A stretch of DNA of 64,000 nt from Actinomucor elegans (taxonomy: Eukaryota; Mucoromycota; Mucoromycetes; Mucorales; Mucoraceae): the NCBI GenBank assembly GCA_026027325.1, contig JAMSLZ010000008.1:1302001-1366000 (forward strand), read 5' to 3'. The position numbers and the translations under genes were made by a program. The notes under the pieces are model-generated. The model made no database searches, was not told the DNA's origin, and saw only the letters and a list, made by a program, of their open reading frames with translations. This document shows, one piece after another, positions 36,190 to 48,219 of this stretch (its first letter is position 1; each line of letters opens with the position of its first letter).

Positions 36190-38568
36190 TTAATACAGCC
36201 CTACAAATAAATCTTGAAATAGAGCATCAAAGTCTTGTAAAAAGAACGTTTCATCCACAGAGGATTCAGAGGTATTTTTTGCCGCAAATGTCTCATCCCA
36301 AAACTCAGTACAGGCCGCTACATCATCATCAACAGCCTGATGGTCTAAAGTAGATGATGGCGTATTCGATTGCTGTTGTAATGTTGCGATGTTCTCCTTT
36401 GCCGATTTCCTGGTAGTAGGGATATGATTTTGACGCAAAAACTCTTTTAACTTTTTATAAATCATCTTGGTCGTCGCTTTCTGTCGTGGAAGCCAAAATA
36501 AACGGTGCTTGGCCAATTCATCTATTGCATTGATTTGTTCCATCATCTTGCTGCTGCTACTGGCTCCCAATTGATATTGCAGCATGGTTAATTCTACAAT
36601 CGTCTCTAGAGCCATTGCCATAATATCGAATGGCAACAATGCATTATAAGCTTTATCATCCTCGAGGCAAGTAGGATCTTGATCATCATTCAAATCTTTT
36701 CCCTCATTTTCTTTCAAAAACTGCTGAAGTAAACATATCAAGATCCAAGTGGTTGGTTGCAGGTTGCGAATGCGTGCTGCAGTACGCATATCATTCAAAT
36801 CTAGCTTTGAAATAATCTTATGGTGACGTATGGGCGCGATATTATTGCATGGTTTCATAAAACTAAAGTGAATGCAATAGAGGTGATATGTTGTTTCGAT
36901 AGTGTAGCTCTGTTGACAAGACCAGCGGTGCTTTTCTTGTTGGATAAAGGTAGAAAAATCGTGCAGTACCATTTGAATACGGCAGTCGACCAACGAATCA
37001 TAAGCATTCGCAGTAGAGGACGATGCAGCGGTAAGTAACTGCAGTAGCATATGGTGATCTTGAATATATTGTATTTCTTGGATGGAAGGTGGCGTAGCTG
37101 GTGTGGTTTTGCACCCAAACAGGTTGTATTCTGTTTTGGGCAAACATGCAAAGAGTTTGGAACTGAAATAGGCGGTGACTATCTCGGTATGAAATGATTC
37201 AATGAGGTATTCTGATGAAGGCAAATGATTGTTGTGTGCCTTGTCATATTGATAGGATGCAGAAGTAGAAGCGTTGGCTGGAGGAAAGGGTTGACCATGA
37301 AAGAGTATGTTTTCTCGAAGATAGAGACCGACTATGGATATGGTTAGCTTTCTTTTAATCGTTTCCCTTTAAATACACATACGTTCTACACACCCATAAG
37401 CTGTGCTCCTTAATGCAGCCCAGTAGGTATTAATGAGCTGCTCTTTATCAATTGGATCCATGGGCGGCATTATCTTAGGTTGAATTTTTGGACCTGGTTC
37501 ATTGAGACTAACGCTTTCGTCAAGGTATTCAAAAATGCCAAGATCTGAAGCCATCATGTACGACAATGATAGAATTGTCATACCATGCTTTGGTAAGCCA
37601 AACATGGTTTCAAAATTACCCAAGATGACGGCTGCTTGATAATTTCCTAGCGAAGACACTTCTTTTTGAATAAAGAATTTTTCCATCAGGATATAAGCAT
37701 AATTTAGAAAGGGATTTCGATTCGTATCCCATAACTTGAAGCCGTTTCCTTTGGATGTTTGCTGACAAGTATAGATAGCAATACCGTAAATAACGCTGAG
37801 AAGTAAAGGCTCCACAGAGTCATTCCAATAGTCATGTAACAGTTTGGTTTTGTTGAGTAGTATACGATTAGGTTGAATCTGAAAAAAATAATCAATGAGT
37901 TGAATAGCTTGTTCTGGAGGAATGGAATCCAGCGGAGAGGTTTGTTGATATTGATTGGTATTGAAGAAAAAAGCGTTGCTTTCTTCATTTTTCAGAAAAG
38001 CAGTGATGGTGATTTCTGGGTCAAAAAAACTATCCAATTCAACAAGTTGGCAGGCGCGTTTAATGGTTAAACTAATCATACCAGCAGCAAGCCAGGTAAA
38101 TTGTTGTAGTAGCGACTTCATTTTCACTTGTGGGTTTAGTTCAAAGTCGCTTAGCTTTTGTCGCAAATGATATCCTCGGGTTACATAGAGCGAAAAGATT
38201 CGTTCAATGTCCAGTATATGATCATGATACTTGATAATGTTTTGTGGCCGAATGGCTTTAATCAATTGATGCTGATTGCTAGTATTTTCGAATATAAACT
38301 CGCGGCATTGGATGATATCAACCTGCTGTTGATTCATTGAAATTTTGCTGGATTTAGGCGAAGAAGATATCGCTAAATCTTGGTTTTTAAGAAATACTGC
38401 TCGCTTGGGAGGACGACCAAAAGTTCTGGGTTTTGGGTATATACATTGGTTTTCTCTTGAAGTACGAATACAGCGACTGCAGTGAGGCATTTGCCTATCG
38501 CACTTGGCTTTTTTTGTACGGCACGGTAAGCAACTAATTTTTCTAGGCTTCTTATTTACATCAGACAT
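36190..38568 (-). CDS. Zn2Cys6 fungal transcription factor
   Basis: Exons, minus: 37383-38568 and 36190-37331; 775 residues. The first ATG is at 38568; the frame runs a few codons further but without ATG. The N-terminus carries a binuclear zinc cluster: CLPCRTKKAKCDRQ, then CSRCIRTS and a final Cys before IYP, spacing C-x2-C-x6-C-x6-C-x2-C-x8-C (about 13-42). A basic linker RTFGRPPKRA follows. The middle resembles the helical fungal-specific regulatory region (YHLRQKLSDFELNPQ near 132, ALRSTAYGCVE at the splice). The acidic C-terminus (DETFFLQDFDALFQDLFVG) has the aromatic/acidic pattern of activation domains. Targets cannot be inferred. Tandem with RPN9, whose stop lies 307 nt upstream of this start. 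Confidence 0.9.
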
Positions 38569-38875
38569 AGTTTTCAGCGAAAACAAGATAAAGAGTTGGA
38601 GAGCAATGAGAAAAACAAAATAGGTTATTAGTCATGATTCAAGCAGCGCACTAATTGAATCGTCACATTATCAGTCCAACCAATTCAAATGGTAGTGACT
38701 AGTTAGGATACATACTTTCAGGAAGTGGTAAGCTCTTTTCACAGTACAAAGGTAAAAAACCATCCTTATATCCAAGAATCTCAAAGAATCTATCCAGAGA
38801 TGGTTTCTTCGACTGCAGTTCAAATATTTGGTTTGCTTAGATATATGTGGTTCTTTATTTCATTATTCAAGCAAT

Positions 38876-40191
38876 CTACTGAGCAAAAACTTCTCCACCT
38901 TGTTCACCAACAAAAGTACTAATCTTCTTGACCTGACTATCCCATTCTTCAAGCTTGCGTCTCATTCCATCGATTTGATCTTTATCAAGTACACGAGGTT
39001 GAACCCAAGTAACAACCACGATTTGATCAACCTGATCAATGGAGCCACGGATCAAATTCAAAGATAAAGCTTTCATAACTAAATGTTCAACCTCATCCAC
39101 TGAAAGACGGGTTTCTGCTGCAATTTCAGAGAAAGGAATAGAACGGTTATCTGTGGAACGTCTGAATACGGCTTCAATCAAAGACATTAAGCAAATCTTT
39201 CTTCTGAGACCAGCTTGGTTATGTTGAAGTAGGGGTTGTTTTGTGAAATGAGGTGCCAATGCTTCGAATTTGCCAATATCACCGCTGTTGAAAGCAAACA
39301 AAAGAGAGCGAAGCCAATCGTGTTCAGTGCCAGTAAGCGAATCGAGAATAGGATGCATTAACTGAAAAAGCAGAGTTAATGATGGTCTCTCGAGCATGCA
39401 TATGTCCACTTACTAATTCACCAAAGTTATAAATCATATCACCGAGTAAAGCAGAGAGCGAAAGGTCGTAAGCTCTTTCGACGCGATCAGCCTGTGTCAA
39501 TTCTTCAAGATCAACACAAGCCAAGTATAATAAAGCACTCTTGTAATATTGAGCATAATTAGCTTTGACTTTGTAATATTCAGCACTGACGCGATAGAAA
39601 CTGGCATAAATAACGGTTTCTACACTATCAAACCCATCCAAAATCTTTTCTGACTCGTCGATAGCCTTCTTTACTTCATCGACTTGATTCAACTTTAACT
39701 TAAACTGCGCTGATTCCATCGCTGCGAGAACATACACGTCCTTAGTCTCGGGTGTGTCGACCTTGGTGATGATTTCATTTAAAAAGTTGACGGACTCTTG
39801 TAAATCTACGGTACAGTTTAGCTATCCGTATTTATACTTATTCAAACAACCTTACCTGAGAATTGTCTTGCAGCTTGAAGCGCGATTGACACAAGAGACA
39901 GTTTGTTAATCTTGTCTTCCCACTCGGCTACAAAGTTCTGGAAGAGTGAGACTTGGTAAGCAGAAGACTCTGGCTTCTTGAAAAACTCCAAAATTTGAGT
40001 AGTTAACTGATGCCATAACCTAATAGCATGTGTATGAGTATACGCGCATTTGAACGCGAATGGATACTTTACTTTCTTTCATAGAGATCTTCAAAGGTGG
40101 TGTAGAACTGTTGGAGTTCAGCAGGTGTTTTTTGTCTTTCCTCATTAAGGAATCTAGGAACATCAAAGTCTACTTCCATATGTTGTGTCAT
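38876..40191 (-). CDS. RPN9: 26S proteasome lid subunit RPN9
   Basis: Non-ATPase lid component (PSMD13). Exons, minus: 40073-40191, 39856-40019, 39414-39805, 38876-39361; 386 residues, the usual length. Start MTQHMEVDFDVPRFL. Helical repeats (YASFYRVSAEYYKVKANYAQ, YLACVDLEEL) precede a PCI domain near the C-terminus (ICLMSLIEAVFRRS, FSEIAAETRLSVDEVEHLVM, LIRGSIDQVDQ, then VVVTWVQPRVLD), with a final amphipathic helix. The third splice restores GELLMHPILDSL. A second proteasome gene (RPT1) is in the same window; I looked for the yeast PACE box GGTGGCAAA upstream of both and did not see it. Confidence 0.94.
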
Positions 40192-41633
40192 TGTTGAATA
40201 GTGTATGTGATTTTGTGTATACGAGCTTTAAGAGAAAGAAAGAGGAATGAAAAGTTCAATATAACAGCCACTTTAAAAATGCTTGCGCGTCGCTACTCGC
40301 CCTTTTTGTTGCTGCTTCTGGTAATTCCGCTCGGCAGCAGCAAGTAAATATACGTCATCCATTTGGAAATCGTTCAAACCCAGTGTGCCTTGATGCGCCT
40401 GGGCTTCAAACTCGTTTTAAAAGCTGTATAATTGTAGAGCTTCGATTCTATAGACGGTATGTTTTGCTAAGATTGAGATTCAAGAAGCCAAAAAAAAAAA
40501 GTATGTTCAGAGAATGTAGGCGTATTTAAGTAAAGTTTTAATTGGATGTATAAGTCTGAGGTTATTTCCATGTATTTTAGACCAACTTTTAAATAATAAA
40601 AATATTCGGGTATGCCCAAAATGCATCAATAATTTTATATTATTTGTTAATTTATTTAGTTCTTGAAGTTATCCTTGATGGAGTCTTTTTTTCAAACCAT
40701 GTTTAAAAAAAAGACAGTTTTTGAAGTTTAGACCTGAGAGTATACCTAGTTGCTATTGCTTATTCAAAACGAACCACTGAATGTACTTGAACTATTATTC
40801 AACTAAAATACTCTCATTATATTATATATCTATTGATAGGTAGTAGATGCATAGTCTTTCTTATAAGATTATTAGATCTAATGGCTTTTAGATCTCTCAG
40901 CCGACCTTGGTCAAATATAATATCTGGTTAGTAAAGTCAAGTTTAAAATGAGTAATCACGTCTATCATTAATACTTGAATATACCCTAAATGCTGCGATC
41001 ACTCGCAAGAAACGTTAATCCTTTATGCTAAGCGCTTTATATTAGATAAACTTTAGTAGAAAATACAGGTATGGCAAAAAGTGATTTACACAAGTTACGA
41101 CAGGCCCAATTAGATTATCGTAAGCTTTTGATGAATATATATATATATATAAATAAAATGAGAGCGTTAGACGTTAATCAGCACAAAGACTGCGGTTCTC
41201 AATAGCTTCATTTGTAAAAAGACCTAACTTTGGCTTTTATCAGAAATAACTTCAAATTGAAGGACATATTGGTAGATCCTTATATCAGTCGGTGTTCCAT
41301 TAAGCTATGCGCTGATTTTGACAATACAGTAATATTTAATTGTAGGCGTGAAAAATGAGACCAATGTTTAGCAGAGGAGGCACAGCAGCAGTAGAAGTAA
41401 TTGTCAATCGCTGACGCTTAGTAAAAGCCCTCAAACCCCTTAGTATGGTATGTTTGCATTAGCTTTTATCTGCATTGAAGGTATTTTAGAGGTACAAAAA
41501 AAACATTATCTTCAATGATTAAAGTATATATATTGACAAGTTTTTTCAACTGTGATTGGCGCTAAATGAAATTTATAAATGGGCAAGTTTGTCCTATTGA
41601 GCTTGTTTTTCCAATTCAACTTACAAAGCCAAG
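40192..41633. other. Divergent interval RPN9 / OTU gene
   Basis: About 1.4 kb. Holds a well-preserved reverse copy of the dispersed repeat (40870-40925) and AT-rich filler. A 17-codon frame, MFSRGGTAAVEVIVNR, begins near 41363, upstream of the OTU gene, and could be a chance uORF. Confidence 0.5.
40870..40925 (-). repeat. Dispersed ~50-bp repeat, reverse copy
   Basis: Plus strand: ATTAGATCTAATGGCTTT, then TAGATCTCTCAGCC, then GACCTTGGTCAAATATAA and TATCT. Its reverse complement aligns with 50996-51055 over the whole length, including both AGATCT boxes. Confidence 0.65.
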
Positions 41634-42754
41634 ATGTCAGACTCCCAAGAAACAACCTTGACCATGGAGCAACTGCTCGAAAAGCAAAAAGAGGAACAAA
41701 AACAACTCACCACCAAGATTATTGCTTTACGTAAAGGCGTTCCTAAAAGTAATAAGCAAAAGAAACGAGAGGTTGCTTCCAAAATTGCAGATCTGGAGTA
41801 CGATTTAAGAAAGAAACACGAAGAAGAGATCAGGGTACTCAAAGCAAAGGAAGCTGGTTTAGATCCCGAGGAACAAGAAGTACTTGAACAATTGATAGCA
41901 TAGAAGCTAGTACTGACACTGCTTTACGCGTTAGATTGACGATGGTATTTCGTTAGATCGCTTGAATGAGTTGACGTTGGAAGACCAGAAACCAGCGGTC
42001 GAGAAAGCAGCAGAACCACCCAAAAAGAAGGTCAATAAAGCAAAATTAAGACTTGAAAAGAGAAACGCAGAAATGGAACGTATACGTTTAGAAGCAGAAA
42101 AGGAAGCAGAAAATCAAGTGGATATGGGCGCAGTAGAAACGGAAGAGATCAGAAAGTTAATAGTGCCCATGAAATTAAGAATTAAACAGATCTCGGCTGA
42201 TGGTCACTGGTACGAAAGTTAGAAGAAATCCCAAGAATACACATGTTAACTCTTTTGTTTTTGTAGCTTATACAATGCCTTTGCCGATCAATTGAAAACA
42301 CGATATTCTGAGAATACCAGCTACCAAGAACTTCGTAAATCTGCTGCTGAATACATGCGTAATAATCCTGATGATTTCATGCCATTCTTGTATCTGGAAG
42401 ATGGTAATTTTGACAAGTACTGTAATGATATTGAAAATACAGCAAGCTGGGGTGGACAACTTGAGGTAAATACAGTCAATTGATCATTATAGCATTTACT
42501 GATATGATCAAATATAGATTTTGGCTTTAGCGAGATCAAGAAAGGTGCCAGTTGATGTTATTCAATACGGTGGACCTGTCATCAAGATTTGCGATGATGA
42601 ATATCCAGATAAGCAGCCAATAAAGCTAGCGTAAGTGTTTTCCCTGCTATATCTGATGAGATTACTAACATCTTTTTCTTTGCTCAGGTATCATAAACAT
42701 CAATTCTCATTGGGTGCTCATTATAACTCGCTGGCTGACCAATTAAATGCGTAG
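41634..42754 (+). CDS. OTU-domain deubiquitinase, OTUD6-like
   Basis: Cysteine protease removing ubiquitin; OTUD6 proteins are implicated in translation control. Exons: 41634-41879, 41935-42209, 42267-42465, 42518-42630, 42688-42754; 299 residues. A charged coiled-coil N-terminus (about 1-140; LLEKQKEEQKQL, KLRLEKRNAEMERIRLEAE) precedes the OTU core. The catalytic motif DGHCLYNAFADQL has its Cys codon split (TG|C) by intron 2. The catalytic His lies in FSLGAHYNSL at the C-terminus. Also seen: YQELRKSAAEYMRNNPDDF, WGGQLEILALARS and VIQYGGP. Intron 1 begins with the weak donor GTACTTG, chosen because the frame otherwise stops and because IDDGISLDRLN continues in phase. MsrA follows after only 128 nt. 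Confidence 0.92.
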
Positions 42755-42826
42755 ATCCAAAGGCTTTCTGTCCATTCAATTTACTTTATTTTCGCGCAAT
42801 TCATTTTAGATCTCTAGAAATATGTG

Positions 42827-42834
42827 TATAAATA
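42827..42834 (+). promoter_or_regulatory. TATA box of the MsrA gene
   Basis: TATAAATA, 49 nt upstream of the ATG at 42883, within the 128-nt gap after the OTU gene. A compact promoter. Confidence 0.5.
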
Positions 42835-42882
42835 GAGCACCTGTCAAGCTCAATAAAAGCGTTATTCTTTCTTTTTTAAATC

Positions 42883-43471
42883 ATGTCTTCTACTACTGCC
42901 GCCACTGCTAATACTGAAAAGGCTACTTTTGCTGCCGGATGTTTCTGGGGCACTGAGCATATTTACAACAAGCACTTTAAAGATCTTGGTATTATCACCA
43001 AGGTGGGTTATATTGGAGGCGAACTTGATAATCCCAATTACAAACAAGTCAAGACTGGCACTACAAACCACGCTGAAGCCTGTGAAATCAGCTTTGATCC
43101 CTCCAAGGTCTCTTTTGAAACCTTGACCGAGTTCTTTTACAAGATGCATGGTAAATATTATGAAACTTATAAGTAACTCAATTAGAATCACTCATATGTA
43201 TATATGATTATTAGACCCTACTACTGTGAATGCTCAAGGCCCTGATGTAGGCAGTCAATACCGTTCTGCAATTTTTTATCACAGTGATGAACAAAAAGCA
43301 ATTGCTGAGAAGGTGACTAGAGAGGTTCAAGAGAAGCACTACCCCAACAATCCCATTGTTACTGAGCTTTCACCTGCTGGTACGTTTTATAACGCTGAAG
43401 ATTACCATCAGTTTTATCTGGAAAATAATCCCGAGGGCTATGCAGTAAGTTTGATTAAAAAATCCCGCTAG
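42883..43471 (+). CDS. MXR1: Peptide methionine-(S)-sulfoxide reductase MsrA
   Basis: Reduces the S-epimer of methionine sulfoxide in proteins using thioredoxin. Exons 42883-43150 and 43215-43471; 174 residues, a normal length for the single-domain enzyme. The catalytic GCFWGTEH has its Cys at residue 19. Further conserved stretches: [53 protein letters not shown]. No mitochondrial presequence is evident, so a cytosolic form is likely. There are no extra cysteines near the C-terminus of the kind used as resolving cysteines in some MsrA. Confidence 0.95.
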
Positions 43472-43593
43472 AATGGTGGCTTTTTCCGATTATTAATCCA
43501 ATCTTTACTATAGTGCCCTACTCACTACCTTCGTTGGTAGATTATACAAACGTACTACTAGCATTCAACCTATATTTCAATAATATTATATCC

Positions 43594-43604
43594 CCCCCCC
43601 CCTA
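43594..43604. repeat. Poly(C) run
   Basis: About 11 consecutive C in otherwise AT-rich 3' sequence between the convergent MsrA and TFIIIC genes. A similar run of about 10 C occurs at 60956-60965. Confidence 0.6.
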
Positions 43605-43679
43605 GTTTTCTTTGTACATTAATTACAGAAAGTACATGTTTTCATCATTTATTCTATATAGACAGTACATCACGTTCTC

Positions 43680-46663
43680 TTAAGAATCTAATAAACCAGA
43701 GCCACAATAGATACATTTCCAGCAGTTAGTTAATATAATATCGGTGAGTGTTTTCTTTTGGTTTGTTGGCTGTAGACTTTTAGAGCCACAGGTAATACAT
43801 TTGCGGGTATTAGGCGCATACAAAACGCGTTTGGTCATACTGCAAAGCTCTATAAACATATTGTAAGCAACTGATTCATGATGTGGCTGTGATACTTACC
43901 CCAGAAATGACCCGCATTACACTGAGCTACTAATCCACCTTCTATAATATTCACCAATTCATCGCATACGGGGCACTTTTCTCTAGCCTTTCGATCTTGG
44001 GGAGCATCACAAGGGTCAAAAGAAGTGGCATAGGCGATTTCATATTCCAAGTCCAAGTCTACAAATTTTTCTTGCAATCGTTTATATAAAGCCAAGCATT
44101 GTTTCACCACTGTCTCTTGACCAAATAGCATTGCTGAATCAGTGAGTAGTAACAGTACCATGATATCTTGCTCTGTAAAAGTGTAAGTAGTATGCTGATG
44201 CAATAAAGACAAGTCCTTTACCATTGAATTCAACAAATTCTTCATCTGCAAGCTGCAATGCATAATTCAAGATGTTGGATATGTAATTCAGTTGTAGAGC
44301 AGTTTTAGCAAGTTCACAAGCAGACGTGATTGGATGTCCTTTAATTTTGTAGTACTACCAAATAGCCATCAATTGCATGGTTATAGTTTAACTTAAAGTA
44401 ACGTACCTCTAGTTCAATGTCTGCATTTACCAATATTCTCGCCGCTATAACGTTGGGTTCACTGTATATGGCTCTTGTGAGGTTAGCTGACCTAATAACA
44501 ACCCATCGGTTAATATTATCCTAGGTTAACTTAATTGGAATGCTCTTACGAAGCAATTGGTTCTACTTCTAGATACTTCTCTAGTTTTGATATCCATGTC
44601 GACATTGGCTCCATATTATCATCTTCTACCAAGTATTGAAGTGCATCCCGCACCAGTCCCCTGACAGGTTTTAAAAAGACTTGGAATTGGGAGAGATGAG
44701 CAATAAGATCACAGTTCGACTGAGCTCAGTATACTTACAAAAATCTGGATCGTTTACATATGTACCAATATTTTGGCATAGCGAATCGACATCAACGCCT
44801 CGATCCCTATGTAATATGAATGCTAAACTTGCGTCTTCTAAAGAGTTGGGTCTATAATGTATGTCTATCATGGGCCTCATGCTGAGAAAAGCAGAGTTTA
44901 GGATCAAGCTACTCGATAAAGATGTGTACTGCTTACCCAAAGTAAATGGCAGTAAAAATATGGTTGGAATCATCTGCAGCGCCCCATAAGTATGGTATAG
45001 CATCTGATACACTAACAAGATCTTGATCTTCTGCTTTCATTTGTTCTTCCATCCACTGCTGCTTGTATTTCTGAACCAGCTTTGTATTGATCACGGTATG
45101 CATCTTATCATTTAGTTGAACAATACCACTAGTTTCAAACTTGATAAATAATCCTTCGCCTTCAGTTGTATAACATCTGAATTGGTCGGCATCGATCCAT
45201 GATCCACTTGATAACCCCAAGCCTGAATTGGTTAGACAATAAGGTGTCCATTCTCCACACATCACCAAGCTTTGATCTGGCTCGAGTCTGATATGAAGGA
45301 ACTGTACTGAAATGGCTTTGCAAACTGCAATTTTGATATCTGGTTTGTCATGTTCCTGTATAGGAGTTAGTTTGCATTCATGAAGTGAATCTGAGAGACG
45401 TTACCAAATCATCAAATACTTTAAGCAGAGTGGGTACAGAGGGTGTATCTCTAAACCAAGTAAATAGGATTTGAGCTTGAACATCAAGGACCTGCGTGTG
45501 TTGTTGATCATCCACTGCTATTTCAACTTTGACTGAAGATAGAGCAACCGTACCGTTTGTACTAGTAGAGGCAACAAAGGCAATATCTGGAAGAAGAAGA
45601 AGAATAAGAAGAAAAAAGTCAATTATAGTCATTTGAGAACTAGTTGCGCGTACTTACACATATTATCCTTTATCTTTTTCCAGCTTGTCCATTCAAGCAA
45701 GTTGACAAATGAGTTATGAGGAGTAATGGTGGTTGCATAACGAGGACCAGCAGCTGCTGAATATGTCCAAAAGACAAGATCACCTGCTTTGTTTGATAAA
45801 GCAATCAAACTGGACTTTGTAGCAAAAGACTGCGATACGAGTGTTTTAGACCAATTAGCATCTAGTTAGAAGTTAGTTCAATCCCATAGCACATATCCTC
45901 TGAGTTACCTACTTAAGATATGATGTGGATTCACTCTTGTGGGATGATCGTGTCCAATAGCTGTCTGCTCTATCTGATCTGTAATGTTTGCAATCTTTTT
46001 TTTTTTTTTGAAACTATTTAGTTAATCAAAAGAACATGTCGAACTGATAGATAGTTACCAACTGCCAAGGTGAGTGTGAAGGATTCTTTTTTGAGCTTTG
46101 GTACAGCAACACTCTATGTTTTGTAGTAACTACGATCAAAACGCAACTATAGATGCAGTTATTCATCATGAATCGTGACATTAAACTCGTGTTTCTTTTT
46201 CTTTTTTTTCTTTTTTACCTTTGAGACGGTGATAATCCAAAAGACGACCATTTTGCACAACGAAAGCCTTCGTCATTGAAAAAGGAAGTCTGAACATTGT
46301 TGGGATCCACTATGTATTACCATAAAAACGTCAGTACAAAGATTGATCTATTCCTTGATAAAAACTTTGAACATGCCTATAACCGAAGTACTCGTAGTTT
46401 CTTGGATAGGTGGCAATGTAAAGCCAACATGTGTATAGTTTTCTTGCTTAGAAGTGGGTCCAACAAGGACTGGAGTCTATGGATCACACAAAATCGTGAG
46501 TTTTTTTTTTTCCTGCAAGATCTCGACACGATTAAGCTTTTGGCTGTACCATGATATGAACATGAGTATCTAAACATATAGCTAATTGACCGTCCTGATT
46601 CCATTGGACGCAGTCAGTAAAGTAAGGCTTATTCTTTAATGAGATGCCTGGTTGATTCTCCAT
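43680..46663 (-). CDS. TFIIIC subunit with propeller and zinc-ribbon end
   Basis: Probable TFIIIC delta-type subunit (GTF3C4 / S. pombe Sfc9 type) for RNA polymerase III promoters. Fourteen exons, minus: 46550-46663, 46392-46476, 46219-46309, 46059-46146, 45913-45994, 45658-45861, 45405-45586, 44937-45355, 44739-44881, 44550-44679, 44407-44491, 44222-44354, 43900-44172, 43680-43849; about 732 residues, phases consistent throughout. The N-terminus (CVQWNQDGQLAICLDTHVHI, then FRCAKWSSFGLSPSQ and VVTTKHRVLLYQSSKKNPSH) fits the TFIIIC-delta beta-propeller. The C-terminus is a cysteine-rich double zinc motif (CPVCDELV, CNAGHFWE, CITCGSKS, CWKCIYCG) like the zf-TFIIIC domain. The exon 2 end (weak donor GTACTT) and exon 12/13 boundaries are the least certain. 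Confidence 0.8.
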
Positions 46664-46952
46664 TTGGCACTTTGGTTTGACCGAGAAAGGGAAAAAAAAC
46701 TAACTCGTCGCGTGGAACAAAAAGACATGTAAAATCCGAAAATTGAATAGTCACCTACACAAAACTTTTGCGTGTTTGCATGAAAGGAGAGTACTGTTCC
46801 CTATTCAAAGATCTACTCACAGCAAGACACCAGCCCAATTAAAAAAAAAAGATGCTTTGTATTTATGTGTTATAATTATTAAGGGACTAAAGGACAAAGG
46901 AGTTACTATATATACTCAGTTATAACAAATTAGGAGACCACTACTATTACTA

Positions 46953-47811
46953 TTAGCGATAATGGATGATGAATTTCTCATCATATTGCTGCAGTTGCTG
47001 ACATTTTGCTGTTTCAGACCATGTAGGAAATAGGCCATTTCTTTCGTCCTTTTTAGCGTGGTGGAAATGTGCGCTTAAAGGCACAGTAACGAAATCCATA
47101 GAAGAGTACCTATTATATTGCTGACTTGAGAGTGTATTGTATCGATCATCAAACTCGATCACAATGAACTATGTAGTTGATTAGGCCTCGGTCAACAACA
47201 TGTAATAAGGACTATCAGATCAACTTACATAAATTGTCTTTAAGGTTGAATTGGATGCAACATGCAACTGCTTGTTAAAATCAGCAACGTCTGACCCATT
47301 CTTGCTAAGCCTGTAGTTAATACCTCTGATATTCTCAGTCGCATTGATCTGGTTACAGATACTGATGATACCAAACTCAAACTATATAGTAATGAATGAA
47401 TCAATGATTTCGGTTGAAGTCAGTTCACCCTGTCAGTTTTACCTTTTGACAAAGTACGCGATATTTCCAAATGAAAAGTAATGCAATGAATATCATGAAA
47501 AAAGGCAGAGTAACTAGTACACAAGAGCTCCTTGTGATTGCCCAGAAACAATAGTTTGCAATGATAATAAACAGCCAAATGACCCAAATATGAACGAACC
47601 AGGTTAACTTATTTCCTGGTGGTGGATTATTTCGTACGTATTGGTTCAACAAGTTGAATGTCGAGCAAAAATCTTGTACTGAGAGCTATATTTAAGTTTT
47701 AATACATGTATTTAGCTAGACGAATGCTTATTCACTCACGTATCCTTGAAGATCAAAGGTGTATTGATCATCAAACTTTGTATTTAATAGAGAGAAATGA
47801 ACGGACTTCAT
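46953..47811 (-). CDS. Two-TM membrane protein, unknown
   Basis: Exons, minus: 47740-47811, 47443-47685, 47229-47381, 46953-47168; 227 residues. I do not recognise the family. The N-terminus (about 1-50) is soluble (KFDDQYTFDLQGY, DFCSTFNLLNQYV). Two adjacent hydrophobic segments occur at about 58-75 (WFVHIWVIWLFIIIANYCF) and 82-100 (VLVTLPFFMIFIALLFIW) with a very short turn, forming a hairpin. The C-terminal half (about 101-227) is soluble, with IISICNQINATENIRGINYR and TIYFIVIEFDDRY, giving the outline of a small alpha/beta region. All introns are phase 0. An ER or nuclear-envelope hairpin protein (compare Spo7/CNEP1R1 layout) is a guess from topology only. Confidence 0.75.
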
Positions 47812-48219
47812 GATTGATATAAACGAAAGTAATGGGTTATTTAGAAAAGAGTGTAATGGGTTTTATAAATTCGAGTAAAATACTTAAATAGTATCAAACA
47901 ATAGGTGTAATCAATAATAAAAAGGCACAAAAGAAGCAGGAAAATCACCTAGTATATATAGTAGCTTTCAACCCTTGTATCGTGATGTTGGGCATAATCC
48001 CAAGAACGACCATTAAAACAAGGAGCACGAAGACATAAAAGTACTTGCTAGCTGTTGCTGTTTCTTTATATATATATATATACACTCTAGGCATAGCCTC
48101 GCTTTAAACTAGATCATATAAAAGGAGAGAAGCTTTATAATGAAAGATGAACGCAATGTTTGTTTTATTCATAATACTATATTTGAAAGACTATGCGCCC
48201 GTTCAAAGAAGCCCCATTC
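47812..48219. other. Promoter interval of the two-TM gene
   Basis: About 0.4 kb between the DUF1479 gene's stop (48220) and the start of the two-TM gene (47811), both on the minus strand. Contains a (TA)n tract near 48068-48081; nothing else recognised. Confidence 0.45.

Noticed and set aside
38569..38586. N-terminal extension of the Zn2Cys6 protein
   Set aside because: The extended frame begins with TTG; the first ATG is at 38568.
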